A DNA stretch of 12,456 nt from Thermoflexales bacterium (lineage in GTDB: Bacteria > Chloroflexota > Anaerolineae > Fen-1058). Positions 1 to 7,754 of the stretch are shown piece by piece. Positions within the stretch are counted from its first letter, which is position 1. The number at the start of each line of letters is the position of its first letter. The position numbers were made by a program, and so were the translations under genes. Location: assembly GCA_016931085.1 (NCBI GenBank), contig JAFGFO010000206.1:1-12456 (forward strand), written 5' to 3'. The notes under the pieces are model-generated. The model was given only the letters and a program-made list of their open reading frames with translations, searched no databases and had not been told where the DNA came from.

Positions 1-16
1 ATTTAGCCTTTTGAAA

Positions 17-57
17 GCCTCTGTGTGCCTCTGTGTTCCCTCCGTGAGGCTCTGTGT
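17..57. repeat. Degenerate tandem CCTCTGTGT repeat
   Basis: About four imperfect copies of a 10-11 base unit follow one another: CCTCTGTGT twice exactly, then a diverged CCCTCCGTG and a GGCTCTGTGT. Nothing coding is evident here. From memory, CTCTGTGT/CCTCTGTG motifs recur between genes in many environmental bacterial genomes, so this is probably one member of a dispersed intergenic family. That link is recollection and was not tested. Confidence 0.5.
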
Positions 58-100
58 AACTGAAAATAGGCCAGGCTGAGTAGTTACAACTCTTGATCAT

Positions 101-130
101 TTGCAACAATCGCAGATTGTGTGGTATAAT
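101..130 (+). promoter_or_regulatory. Sigma70-type promoter of the 307-aa secreted protein
   Basis: A -35 box TTGCAA (101-106) and a perfect -10 box TATAAT (125-130) are separated by 18 bases. A TGTGG stretch at 120-124 directly before the -10 gives an extended -10 (TGn). Transcription should start near 136-138, leaving a leader of about 120 bases before the start codon at 259. The same TTGC...TGTG(R)TA(N)AAT layout returns at 7692-7720 and 8809-8837, which supports it as the ordinary promoter type of this genome. Confidence 0.7.
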
Positions 131-153
131 GCACTTTTAGTGAGTATAAAATC

Positions 154-178
154 TAGACGGGAGGAGTCTATGAAGTGA
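154..178 (+). promoter_or_regulatory. Leader hairpin with exposed Shine-Dalgarno and Met-Lys-stop minigene
   Basis: TAGAC (154-158) can pair with GTCTA (166-170), placing the purine-rich loop GGGAGGA (159-165) at the tip. This is a strong Shine-Dalgarno sequence and is followed at once by ATG AAG TGA (170-178), a two-codon open reading frame. The stem includes the A of that ATG. The main gene starts 80 bases further on with its own ribosome binding site. The arrangement could act as a translated leader, or as a GGA-in-loop site for an RNA-binding protein of the CsrA type. The pairing and minigene are visible; any role is inferred. Confidence 0.35.
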
Positions 179-258
179 TCCGGTCAACACGGCTCGAAGG
201 TCGTAATCGATATCTAAACTATTTGATTGAAGCAAAAACTATTGAGGAGAAATAAAAA

Positions 259-1182
259 ATGAAAAAAGCAACATTTGTTCTTAGCCTGATCGTCGTATTG
301 GCCCTGTTGGTCCCGGCCGCTGGCGCCCAGACGTACGGCCTGACCAAGACACTCAGCACCGTAACCCCGGCCGTAGGCGACACCTTTACCGTTTCTTTGA
401 CCGTTGACACGACGGCGGCGACCTCTTCAGGCTACCTGCTCCGCATCACGGACCAGAACCCGAATCCGGACGCCCTGCAGATCGTGGCGGCCACGCTGCC
501 GGACGATGCGATGGTTGACGGCAGTGGCAACTTTGTCTGGGAAGCCGCTCTGGACCCCACCTCGATACCGAGCTTTACGATCGTGTACGAGATGCAGGTG
601 ACCGCCTATGCCCCAGGCATCCTCGATGGCTTGGCCAGCTTGATCTACGTGGAGTCGGGCGAAGTGATCGGTGAAGCGAATGCCCCCTTTAACATCGCTT
701 TGAACAACGGTGATTCAGCCTCCTTCCCGGCTCCTTCGGGCGCGGCTGGTGTGGATGTCACTGTTGTGTCTGGCGGGCCTGTAGTCGTGACTGTGGCACA
801 GACCGAAGGTGCGCAGTGCACGACGAACTCGATGGACGGCGCGGTCTTGCACTGCTACGACATCACGGTGGTGCCCGCCGATGCGTGCTTGACGGTCACC
901 TTCAACTATGATGTTGATACAGAAGCCAATGGCAATACGGCTCCCCAGGTTTGGCACTGGAATGGCGCTGGCTGGGATCAGATCGTGCCTACGGTATCAG
1001 TCGCTGGCAGCGTGACGGCCCTGGTCTGCGGCTTCTCGCCGTTTGCCCTGGCTGATGTCCAGCCAACCGCCATCACCTTGGAGGCCTTTGCCGCCTCCGG
1101 CAGCGCGCCGCTGGCCTTGCTGGCCGTGGCCGTGGTGGCCCTGACTGTGTTGGGCCTGGCGCTCCGCCGCCGCTCAGCCTAG
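259..1182 (+). CDS. Secreted, C-terminally anchored beta-rich protein, unknown function
   Basis: The 307-residue product is not recognised as a named family. Residues 1-23 form a classical signal peptide (MKKAT, a hydrophobic core, then AGA before Q24). Residues about 25-148 look like an extracellular beta-sandwich of the DUF11 or cohesin-like kind (alternating TxTV strands). A second beta-rich domain spans about 150-265 and carries all four cysteines (C187, C199, C210, C257), which could form two disulfides outside the cell. Residues 283-302 are a transmembrane helix followed by RRRSA, a stop-transfer tail without a sortase LPxTG motif. The start is supported by GAGGAG at 244-249, nine bases before the ATG, and by the promoter at 101-130. 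A hairpin terminator follows, so it is probably monocistronic. A surface or S-layer-associated role is likely but unproven. Confidence 0.8.
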   Translation: MKKATFVLSLIVVLALLVPAAGAQTYGLTKTLSTVTPAVGDTFTVSLTVDTTAATSSGYLLRITDQNPNPDALQIVAATLPDDAMVDGSGNFVWEAALDPTSIPSFTIVYEMQVTAYAPGILDGLASLIYVESGEVIGEANAPFNIALNNGDSASFPAPSGAAGVDVTVVSGGPVVVTVAQTEGAQCTTNSMDGAVLHCYDITVVPADACLTVTFNYDVDTEANGNTAPQVWHWNGAGWDQIVPTVSVAGSVTALVCGFSPFALADVQPTAITLEAFAASGSAPLALLAVAVVALTVLGLALRRRSA

Positions 1183-1197
1183 TCTGTACGTTCTCAT

Positions 1198-1247
1198 AAA
1201 CCCTAAGGGTCTCCCCTGGTCTACCAGGGCAAGACCATCAGGGTTTT
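1198..1247 (+). terminator. Long multi-part hairpin, probable terminator
   Basis: Three nested pairings stack into one long stem: AAACCCT (1198-1204) with AGGGTTT (1240-1246), GGTCT (1208-1212) with AGACC (1232-1236), and CCCTGG (1214-1219) with CCAGGG (1224-1229) around a TCTA loop. Small internal loops separate them. Four T residues (1244-1247) end the right arm and a T-containing stretch follows. It lies 15 bases after the stop codon of the secreted protein, which fits a Rho-independent terminator, although the U-tract is short. Confidence 0.6.
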
Positions 1248-1262
1248 AGTCTTGAAGCAAGC

Positions 1263-1292
1263 GCACGAGGCGCTCACCAGAGCGCCTCGTGC
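1263..1292. repeat. Perfect 13-bp inverted repeat before the Calx-beta gene
   Basis: GCACGAGGCGCTC (1263-1275) and its exact reverse complement (1280-1292) enclose the loop ACCA. No T-run follows on either strand, so it is not a standard intrinsic terminator. It lies 16 bases before the first possible start of the downstream gene, where it may shape the 5' end of that mRNA, or it may be a dispersed palindromic element. Confidence 0.6.
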
Positions 1293-1308
1293 TGCGTAAA
1301 GTGTCAGC

Positions 1309-4300
1309 TTGTCTGTGAACGGATTGGATAAAAAGGTGACTTTAAAAGCCGCCTGGCCGCCTGCCAGCCGGCTGGCTATCTTGTCCTTGCTGGTGCTGCT
1401 GACCTTGTCGCTTGCGGCCGCGAGCGTGCTTGCCTCGCTGCCCTCCGAACCGGAAGCCTCCCCTCTCCGCGCCGGGGAGGGGCCGGGGGAAAACTCCCCT
1501 CCCCGTGTCGGGGAGGGGCCGGGGGAGAGGTCCCAGCTCCTGTTGCCGCTCGTGATGCGCGCCTACGACGCCTCTCTGCCGCTGCTTTCTTTTAGCCAGG
1601 CCGTCTACACGAGCACCGAGGGCGCCGGCGCTCTGCCGCTCACCGTTACGCTCAGTTTTGCGTCGGCCTTTACGGTCACGGTGGACTATTTCACCTCGGG
1701 CGGCACGGCTCAAGCGGGCGAGGATTATCTCTTGGCCGGCAGCGAGCTGGTCTTTCCGCCGGGCCAGGCCACCAGTGTCTTGACGTTGACGATCTTGGAT
1801 GATGAGCTGGTCGAGCCGGATGTGAGCGTGTACCTGGCCCTTGGCCAACCGCTCAGCGCCAACCTGAGTTCTCCTTGTGCGGCCACTGTGACGATCTTGG
1901 AAGACGACGAGTGGCCCGAGCTGAACTTTGAGCGCGCCTCGTATTGGTGGGGGGAGAGTGCAGGCCAGGCGGAGGCGGCCGTCGCGCTCGACCGGCGCTA
2001 CCCTCTGACGGTCACGGTGAACTATAGCTCTTTTAGCTTGTCCTCTGGGCAGAATTTCGCCTCGGCTGGCCAGGACTATATCCCCGTCAGCGGCACCCTG
2101 ACCTTCGCACCGGGCCAGTTGGCGCGGACGGTGAGCGTGACGCTCGTCGGCGACGAGCTGGTCGAGATGGACGAGGCCTTCGGGCTGGCCTTGACCGGGC
2201 CAGTGAGCAACGCCGTGCTGGGCGAGCCGGCCACGACGATGGTGGCGATCGTCGACGACGACGAGTGGCCGCGGGTCAGTTTTGACAGCGCCTCCTCAAT
2301 CTGGGGCGAGGGCGTGGGGGATGTGCCGCTGGGGGTGAGCCTGGACCGGCCTTACCCGCTGGCGGTCAGCGTGGCCTACACAGTCCAGGGTGGCACGGCC
2401 GCGGCCGGCGAGGATTATGCCCTGGCCAGTGGTGAGTTGGCCTTCCCGCCGGGCCACATGCAAAGCGTCTTGACGCTGACGCTCGTCAGCGACGGACTGA
2501 TTGAGCCGGATGAGACGGCCGTGCTGGCCCTGGTCGAGCCGCTGATCAACGCCGTCCTGGGCGAGCCGGCCACGACGACGCTGACGATCTTGGACTATGA
2601 AGCGTCCATAGCCGTTCGCTTCAGCAGCTCGCATTACCAGGTCGCCGAGGGCGCCGGGCAGGCGCTCGTGTGGGTTGCGTTGGGCAAGGCGCTGACAGAG
2701 ACGGCTGCCGTGGATTACGAGCTGGTCGCAGGCTCTGCCCAGCCCGGCCGCGATTACGTGCCCCTCAGTGGCACCTTGAGCTTTTCACCCGGCCAGGTGC
2801 TTCGCAGCTTGAGCATCTCCCTCCTCGACGACGCGCTGCACGAGCACCCCGAAACGCTCAACCTGGTCTTGACCCGCCCGGTCAATACGCTGCTGGCTTG
2901 GCCGTACACGGCCACTTTGACCATCTTGGACGACGACCCGCCGCCCGGGGTAGGCTTTGGGCAAGTGGCTTATGGTGTGGGCGAGGCAGAGGGCCTGGCG
3001 GCGGTCACCGTCACGCTCGACGCCCCTTCCGATGTGACGGTCACGCTGGATTATGCTGCTGGGAACCAGCAGCAGGCCGGCGACCACCCGGCATCTGGCC
3101 CGGCCGCCGCGTCTGCGGGAATCGACTATTTGCCCGTCAGCGGCACGTTGCGTTTTAGCCCCGGCCAGACCCTCGACACCTTTAGCGTGCCCATCATCAG
3201 TGACGGGCTGGCCGAGCTGGACGAGACGCTCGTGCTCACGCTCGCCAACCCGCTCGATGCGGTGCTGCGCGCCAACCCGCCCGGCTCCCTGCCGATGCCC
3301 TGGCTGAGCGCCACGCTGACGATCCTGGACGACGACCCGCTGCCAGCCGTCCAGTTTGAGCGGACGGCTTACAGCGTGGGCGAAAGCGCCGGTCCGGCGC
3401 TGGTTTCGGCCACCCTCAGCCACGGCTCTTGGCAGACGGTCACGGTGGATTATGTCACCGGCGACGACACGGCCAAGGGCGGCGCGGATTACGTGGCTGC
3501 CAGCGGGCGGCTGATCTTTCCACCCTGGCCGGCGCCGCTCGTCCAGCCCCTGCAGCTGATCATCCTGGACGACGCGCTCGACGAGCCGGACGAGACGCTC
3601 ACGCTGACCTTGAGCAATCCGAGCGGTGCCGTGTTGGGTGTCTCCAAGGCCGCCCGACTCACGATCCTGGACGATGACTCGCCCCCCGTGGTGCAGTTTT
3701 ATGCCAGCAGCGCAAGCATTAGCGAGGCGGCCGGCCGGGTGCCCGTCACGGTCAGCTTGAGCGCGCCCTCGGGGCGAACGGTCACGGTGAGATACGTCGT
3801 CGAGGCCCCCGCCACAGGACACGCGGCCACCGGCGGGGAGGATTATACGCCCACCAGCGGCACGCTGAGCTTTTCCCCTGGCCAGGTCTCCAGGGCCTTG
3901 ATGTTGACCATCGTCAACGACAAGGATTACGAGTTGGCCGAGACGCTCGTGTTGAGCTTGACCAGCTCGACGAACGCTACCATAGGTGCGCGCCGCTCGC
4001 TCAGCCTGTCTATCGTAGACAATGACTCGCCGCCGTTAGCGCGTTTTGGCCAGCACGGCTACGTCACGCCGGAAGAGGCCGGCTCTGTCAGCGTCACAGT
4101 CACGCTTAGCGCCAAATCGTGGCAAACGATCACGGTGGGCTATACCACCGAGGATTGGACGGCGGTAGCCAGCCGCGATTATCTCACCGGCAGCGGGGTG
4201 CTCACCTTCGCGCCCGGCCAGACGGCGCGAACTTTTAGCGTATTTATCCTGGGCGACAGCCTCGACGAGGCGAACGAGCGGCTCAGGTTGCGCCTGGCCA

Positions 4301-5796
4301 ACCCCGTCAACGCTAGCCTGGGCGTGCCGAACCCGGCTGCCCTGACCATCCTGGGCACGCTGGCGTCGCGTTTCTCGCTCCAGATCGCCGCCCTGCACGA
4401 GATCAAGGCGAGCGCGGTGATGGCGGAAGAGACTGCCTTCTCAGAAGCGCTCACCGAGGCCGATTGGCTGGAGCTGGAGGGCACGGCCTATCTTACGCTG
4501 ACCGAGGCCTTGATGGACAGCGGCGCCGGCTGGACGCGGGTGTTTGTCACCTGGCCTGAGCTCGAGCCGACCGCCCCCATCACGGGCCAGCCACCCAGCT
4601 ACAGCGCCAAATGGTGGTCTTGGTTCGATTACCGGCTGGGTATGCTGGCCGAGACGGGGACTTGGATAATTGCCACAGTGTCCCGATCTCCTGATTGGGC
4701 GGCCGAGGTGCCGTGCGGGCCGATTTACCCCGATCGCCTGGACGAGTACGCCCGTTTCCTGACCGACCTGGTCAACCATTACAAGCAGCCCCCCTACACT
4801 ATCAAGTACTGGGAGGTGGTCAACGAGCCGGATTGGGTCTATCCCAACGCATCGTCTGGGGGGATCGGCTGTTGGGGCTACTATGGCGCCGAGTATGCCC
4901 AGGCGTTGGAGGTGGCCTACACGGCCATCAAGGCGGCCGACCCGGAGGCGACGGTGCTGATGGGCGGCGTGGCTCACGATTGGTTCCTCGAGTACGACGG
5001 CCCGTTCAATCGCTATTTCCCGGACGATGTGATGGCTAACGGTGGCGGGGCTTTTGCCGACGCGCTCAACTTTCACTATTTCCCCGATTTCCACGCCGAG
5101 TGGGAACGCTGGGATCCACGCAGCGCCGATCGCCGCAACGGCTGGTTACCAGCTCCTACCTGCGGCGACGTGCTCGATGGCCAGGGCACGCCCTACGAGG
5201 CCGGCGGGCTTGACCTGATGGCCAAGTTCAGCCATTTCCGCAACCGCATGCGGACCTGCTTCGGCGTGGACAAGCCGGTCTGGGTGACCGAGCTGGCCGA
5301 GCATGGCTATGCCAACTTGCCGGATTCGCTGGCCCGCCAGGCGCGCTACGTGATCCAGGGCCACGTTCGCGGCCTGGCAGCCGGGGCCGAAAACATCACC
5401 TGGTATGCGTTGACCACGCCAAACGATTATCATCAACAGGGCTTGTTGTTCACCGATTGGTCGCCTAAACCGAGCTTTTACGCCTACCAGGCGCTGACGG
5501 CCGAGCTGGCCGGCTACGAGTACGCCCGCGAGCGCGGCGTGTGGGCCTACGACAGTTCTACCTTGGGGTTCAGCTACAGCGTGGAAGCCTACGTCTTTGC
5601 CAATGCCGCCGGCCACGAAAAGACTGTCGCCTGGGGCAGCGGCCAGTTGGATTTCTCGTCTGCCCAGGTGCGCGTGGTGGACCGCTGGGGGAACGTGAGC
5701 TTTGTGGCCGACGGCGGCGCAGGGGATGTGGATGGTGCCCAGAATGGCGCCGTCACGCTGCAACTCTCGGCCGACCCCGTCTTTGTGTCTGAATAG
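1309..5796 (+). CDS. Exported multi-Calx-beta protein with C-terminal GH-A-type glycoside hydrolase domain
   Basis: This 1495-residue product is exported: residues 22-44 are a long hydrophobic signal segment. A linker (about 50-76) is encoded by an inserted repeat. Eight Calx-beta modules follow at about 92-200, 201-319, 320-430, 431-543, 546-677, 679-790, 793-906 and 909-1015. They show the family signs GEDY, SGTLTFxPGQ, DExxELDET and a closing TILDDD, whose acidic residues usually bind calcium. Residues 1020-1407 resemble a clan GH-A TIM barrel (GH5/GH39-like): N1172-E1173-P1174 after KYWEVV gives the acid/base, and E1328 in VWVTELAEH gives the nucleophile, 155 residues later. A beta domain closes the protein. 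Substrate is unknown; a plant or microbial polysaccharide is likely. The start is uncertain: TTG 1309, GTG 1315 and GTG 1336 are all possible and none has a clear Shine-Dalgarno. The last Calx-beta module lacks the DDD tail. Confidence 0.88.
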   Translation: MSVNGLDKKVTLKAAWPPASRLAILSLLVLLTLSLAAASVLASLPSEPEASPLRAGEGPGENSPPRVGEGPGERSQLLLPLVMRAYDASLPLLSFSQAVYTSTEGAGALPLTVTLSFASAFTVTVDYFTSGGTAQAGEDYLLAGSELVFPPGQATSVLTLTILDDELVEPDVSVYLALGQPLSANLSSPCAATVTILEDDEWPELNFERASYWWGESAGQAEAAVALDRRYPLTVTVNYSSFSLSSGQNFASAGQDYIPVSGTLTFAPGQLARTVSVTLVGDELVEMDEAFGLALTGPVSNAVLGEPATTMVAIVDDDEWPRVSFDSASSIWGEGVGDVPLGVSLDRPYPLAVSVAYTVQGGTAAAGEDYALASGELAFPPGHMQSVLTLTLVSDGLIEPDETAVLALVEPLINAVLGEPATTTLTILDYEASIAVRFSSSHYQVAEGAGQALVWVALGKALTETAAVDYELVAGSAQPGRDYVPLSGTLSFSPGQVLRSLSISLLDDALHEHPETLNLVLTRPVNTLLAWPYTATLTILDDDPPPGVGFGQVAYGVGEAEGLAAVTVTLDAPSDVTVTLDYAAGNQQQAGDHPASGPAAASAGIDYLPVSGTLRFSPGQTLDTFSVPIISDGLAELDETLVLTLANPLDAVLRANPPGSLPMPWLSATLTILDDDPLPAVQFERTAYSVGESAGPALVSATLSHGSWQTVTVDYVTGDDTAKGGADYVAASGRLIFPPWPAPLVQPLQLIILDDALDEPDETLTLTLSNPSGAVLGVSKAARLTILDDDSPPVVQFYASSASISEAAGRVPVTVSLSAPSGRTVTVRYVVEAPATGHAATGGEDYTPTSGTLSFSPGQVSRALMLTIVNDKDYELAETLVLSLTSSTNATIGARRSLSLSIVDNDSPPLARFGQHGYVTPEEAGSVSVTVTLSAKSWQTITVGYTTEDWTAVASRDYLTGSGVLTFAPGQTARTFSVFILGDSLDEANERLRLRLANPVNASLGVPNPAALTILGTLASRFSLQIAALHEIKASAVMAEETAFSEALTEADWLELEGTAYLTLTEALMDSGAGWTRVFVTWPELEPTAPITGQPPSYSAKWWSWFDYRLGMLAETGTWIIATVSRSPDWAAEVPCGPIYPDRLDEYARFLTDLVNHYKQPPYTIKYWEVVNEPDWVYPNASSGGIGCWGYYGAEYAQALEVAYTAIKAADPEATVLMGGVAHDWFLEYDGPFNRYFPDDVMANGGGAFADALNFHYFPDFHAEWERWDPRSADRRNGWLPAPTCGDVLDGQGTPYEAGGLDLMAKFSHFRNRMRTCFGVDKPVWVTELAEHGYANLPDSLARQARYVIQGHVRGLAAGAENITWYALTTPNDYHQQGLLFTDWSPKPSFYAYQALTAELAGYEYARERGVWAYDSSTLGFSYSVEAYVFANAAGHEKTVAWGSGQLDFSSAQVRVVDRWGNVSFVADGGAGDVDGAQNGAVTLQLSADPVFVSE
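1458..1531. repeat. Two tandem GC-rich palindromic repeat units inside the coding sequence
   Basis: Two related units begin at 1458 and 1494, 36 bases (12 codons) apart. Each has a C-rich arm, a short loop, GGGGAGGGG and then GGCCGGGGG. In unit 2, CCCCTCCCCG (1496-1505) pairs perfectly with CGGGGAGGGG (1509-1518). In unit 1, CCCCTCTCC (1460-1468) pairs with GGGGAGGGG (1474-1482) with one G-T pair. In frame they give SPLRAGEGPGEN and SPPRVGEGPGER. From memory, the PLxRxGEGPG signature is the translation of a dispersed intergenic palindrome common in environmental genomes. Here it forms the linker between signal peptide and first Calx-beta module. Confidence 0.7.
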
Positions 5797-5802
5797 AAAT
5801 CC

Positions 5803-5836
5803 AGACCTGACAGGTTTTCTCAAACCTGTCAGGTCT
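5803..5836. repeat. Perfect 15-bp palindrome between the GH gene and sat-cysC
   Basis: AGACCTGACAGGTTT (5803-5817) and its exact reverse complement (5822-5836) flank a TCTC loop, six bases after the stop of the Calx-beta/GH gene. Only two T residues follow the stem, so terminator activity is possible but weak. If it did terminate, only about 17 bases would remain for a promoter before the sat-cysC start. AGACCTGACAGGTTT-type palindromes are remembered as a dispersed repeat in several phyla, so both a repeat and a terminator role are open. Confidence 0.65.
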
Positions 5837-5853
5837 TAATAATCATAGGATAA

Positions 5854-7647
5854 ATGACAAACGAAACGTATCAACAATCTATCTTGATCCCGCCGTGCGG
5901 CGGCAAATTGGTCGATCTGACCGTCCCGCCTGAGGCGTTGGACGAGCTGAAGGCTCACGCGAGCCGCTTGCCTTCCTTGCAAGTGTCGGAGCGGGTGGTG
6001 TGTGACCTCGAGATGCTGGCGACCGGCGCTTTTTCTCCGCTGGATCGCTTCATGGGGCAGGCCGATCACCGGCGCGTGCTGGACGAGATGCGCCTGGCCA
6101 ATGGGCATCTCTTCCCGATCCCGGTCACGCTGCCGGTCGAGCCGTCCCCGGCCATCCAGGTGGGCCAGGACATTGCGCTGCGCAATGACAAGAACGAGCT
6201 GCTGGCCGTCATGACGATTGAAGAGATATACGAGTGGAACCGCGACGAGGTGGCTCAGAAGGTGTTTGGCTCGGTGGATTTGCGCCACCCGCTGGTGGCC
6301 GAAATGCACCGTTGGGGCAAGCTCAACATCTCGGGCCGGCTGCAAGTCTTGCAGTTGCCGCGCCATTACGATTTCCAGGACCTGCGCATGACGCCGGCCC
6401 AGACCCGGGCCAGGCTGGAAGGATATGGCCGCGCTAACGTCGTCGCTTTCCAGACGCGTAACCCCCTGCACCGCGTGCACGAGGAGCTGACCAAGCGCGC
6501 GGTACAGGAGGTGGACGGTGTGCTGCTGCTGCATCCCGTGGTCGGCTTGACCAAGCCGGGCGACGTGGATCACTATACCCGCGTGCGCACCTACAAGGCC
6601 CTGGCGCATCGCTATTACGATCCGGACCGGATCGTGCTCTCGCTCTTGCCGTTGGCCATGCGGCTGGCAGGCCCTCGCGAAGCGGTCTGGCACGCGCTGA
6701 TCCGGCGCAACCACGGCGCCAATTTCTTGATCGTCGGGCGCGACCACGCCGGCCCAGGCAACGATTCTCAGGGCAAGCCTTTCTATGGCCCCTACGACGC
6801 CCAGGAAGTGGTGGCCCAGTACAGCACCGAGCTGGGGGTGGGCATGGTGCCGTTCCGGATGTTGGTGTACTTGCCGGACGAGGAGCGTTACGAAGAGGTC
6901 ACCAAGGTCCCAACGGGGGCGCGGACGGCCTCTATTTCCGGCACACAGGTGCGCGACGAGTACCTGAACCGCGGCAAGGCGCTGCCGGCCTGGTTCACCC
7001 GGCCGGAAGTGGCCGGCATCCTGGCCGAGAGCTACCCGCCGCGCCACAAGCAGGGTGTGTGTATCTGGTTCACCGGCCTGAGCGGCGCCGGCAAGTCGAC
7101 TACGGCCGAGGTGCTGACCGTGCTGCTGCAAGAGCACGGCCGCCAGGTGACCGTGCTGGACGGCGACGTGGTGCGCACGCATCTGTCCAAGGGCCTGGGC
7201 TTTAGCAAAGAGGATCGCGACATCAACATACGGCGTATCGGCTTCGTGGCGGCCGAGATCGTGCGCCACGGCGGCACGGTCTTGTGCGCCGCCGTCAGCC
7301 CCTATCGCGCCACGCGCAACGACGTGCGCAGCATGGTAGGCGGCGACCAGTACGTCGAGGTCTTTGTCGACACGCCTTTGGAAGTGTGCGAGCAGCGCGA
7401 CTACAAGGGCCTGTATGCCAAGGCGCGCCGCGGCGAGATCACCGGTTTCACCGGCATCGACGACCCCTACGAGCCGCCGCAGCACCCCGAGATTGCCCTG
7501 GACACCGTGCGTTCCACGCCGGAAGGCAACGCTCGCGCGATCCTGGATTACCTGGTCGAGCACGGCTTTGTCCGCCAGCCAGAAGAGCTCGAGTCGGTCA
7601 AGCTGGAGCTTGGTCGCCCCGTGCTGGCCGGCGGAGAGGGGAGATAG
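5854..7647 (+). CDS. sat-cysC: Bifunctional ATP sulfurylase / adenylylsulfate kinase
   Basis: This 597-residue cytoplasmic enzyme should activate sulfate in two steps: sulfate plus ATP gives APS plus pyrophosphate, then APS plus ATP gives PAPS. Residues about 1-160 are the PUA-like N-terminal domain. The sulfurylase domain (about 165-390) carries Q200-T-R-N-P-L-H206-R-V-H209, the HxxH signature, and G295-R-D-H-A-G-P-G302. The kinase domain (about 395-575) has the P-loop GLSGAGKS at 408-415, DGD at 436-438, RDINIRR at 455-461, SPYRATR at 482-488 and a KGLYAKA lid. The kinase P-loop is intact, unlike the degenerate kinase-like tail of fungal sulfurylases, so both activities are expected. The ATG has a short AGGA (5847-5850) only three bases ahead. 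PAPS would feed sulfate assimilation or sulfotransferases; no other sulfur gene is nearby. Confidence 0.95.
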   Translation: MTNETYQQSILIPPCGGKLVDLTVPPEALDELKAHASRLPSLQVSERVVCDLEMLATGAFSPLDRFMGQADHRRVLDEMRLANGHLFPIPVTLPVEPSPAIQVGQDIALRNDKNELLAVMTIEEIYEWNRDEVAQKVFGSVDLRHPLVAEMHRWGKLNISGRLQVLQLPRHYDFQDLRMTPAQTRARLEGYGRANVVAFQTRNPLHRVHEELTKRAVQEVDGVLLLHPVVGLTKPGDVDHYTRVRTYKALAHRYYDPDRIVLSLLPLAMRLAGPREAVWHALIRRNHGANFLIVGRDHAGPGNDSQGKPFYGPYDAQEVVAQYSTELGVGMVPFRMLVYLPDEERYEEVTKVPTGARTASISGTQVRDEYLNRGKALPAWFTRPEVAGILAESYPPRHKQGVCIWFTGLSGAGKSTTAEVLTVLLQEHGRQVTVLDGDVVRTHLSKGLGFSKEDRDINIRRIGFVAAEIVRHGGTVLCAAVSPYRATRNDVRSMVGGDQYVEVFVDTPLEVCEQRDYKGLYAKARRGEITGFTGIDDPYEPPQHPEIALDTVRSTPEGNARAILDYLVEHGFVRQPEELESVKLELGRPVLAGGEGR

Positions 7648-7684
7648 AGATATCAGATAGACATCAGATAGAGATAGAGAGAGC
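7641..7684. repeat. Low-complexity GATAGA / ATCAGATAGA repeat
   Basis: The last codons of sat-cysC and the bases after them are nearly pure purine-rich repeat: GATAGAGATA, then a tandem 11-base pair of units ATCAGATAGAC (7652-7662) and ATCAGATAGAG (7663-7673), then GATAGAGAGAG. It is slippage-prone sequence lying between the sat-cysC stop and the next promoter. No function can be assigned. Confidence 0.6.
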
Positions 7685-7691
7685 ATGAAGC

Positions 7692-7720
7692 TTGCGGGTG
7701 CGGCTTTACTGTGGTAAAAT
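7692..7720 (+). promoter_or_regulatory. Sigma70-type promoter of the MNT/HEPN island
   Basis: TTGCGG (7692-7697) and TAAAAT (7715-7720) are separated by 17 bases, and TGTGG (7710-7714) precedes the -10 as an extended element. Transcription would start near 7727. The first reading frame begins at ATG 7755, with a weak AAGGG (7737-7741) 13 bases ahead. This marks the true 5' end of the nucleotidyltransferase gene upstream of its amber codon. Confidence 0.65.
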
Positions 7721-7754
7721 TGCATCCCAGTGTAACAAGGGAAAACAGACTACC

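Noticed and set aside
2670..3158. Plus-strand alternative frame inside the Calx-beta gene
   Set aside because: Gly/Arg/Pro-rich out-of-frame translation of the repeated modules; the main frame is continuous from 1309 to 5796.
2785..3822. A 345-codon minus-strand open frame, and similar ones at 4441-5094, 5146-5823, 9912-10946 and 11029-11973
   Set aside because: Each lies opposite a well-supported gene with clear domain motifs, and none shows a ribosome site or recognisable domain.
1909..4360. Repeated similar DNA across the Calx-beta gene as a possible tandem repeat or CRISPR-like array
   Set aside because: The similarity follows protein modules of about 110 residues with diverged codons. 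There are no identical short repeats with uniform spacers.
5836..7725. A 629-codon open frame on the minus strand opposite sat-cysC
   Set aside because: It is the mirror of a highly conserved enzyme in GC-rich DNA, where the antisense frame stays open by codon bias. Its translation is rich in H, R, Q and V without any family motif.
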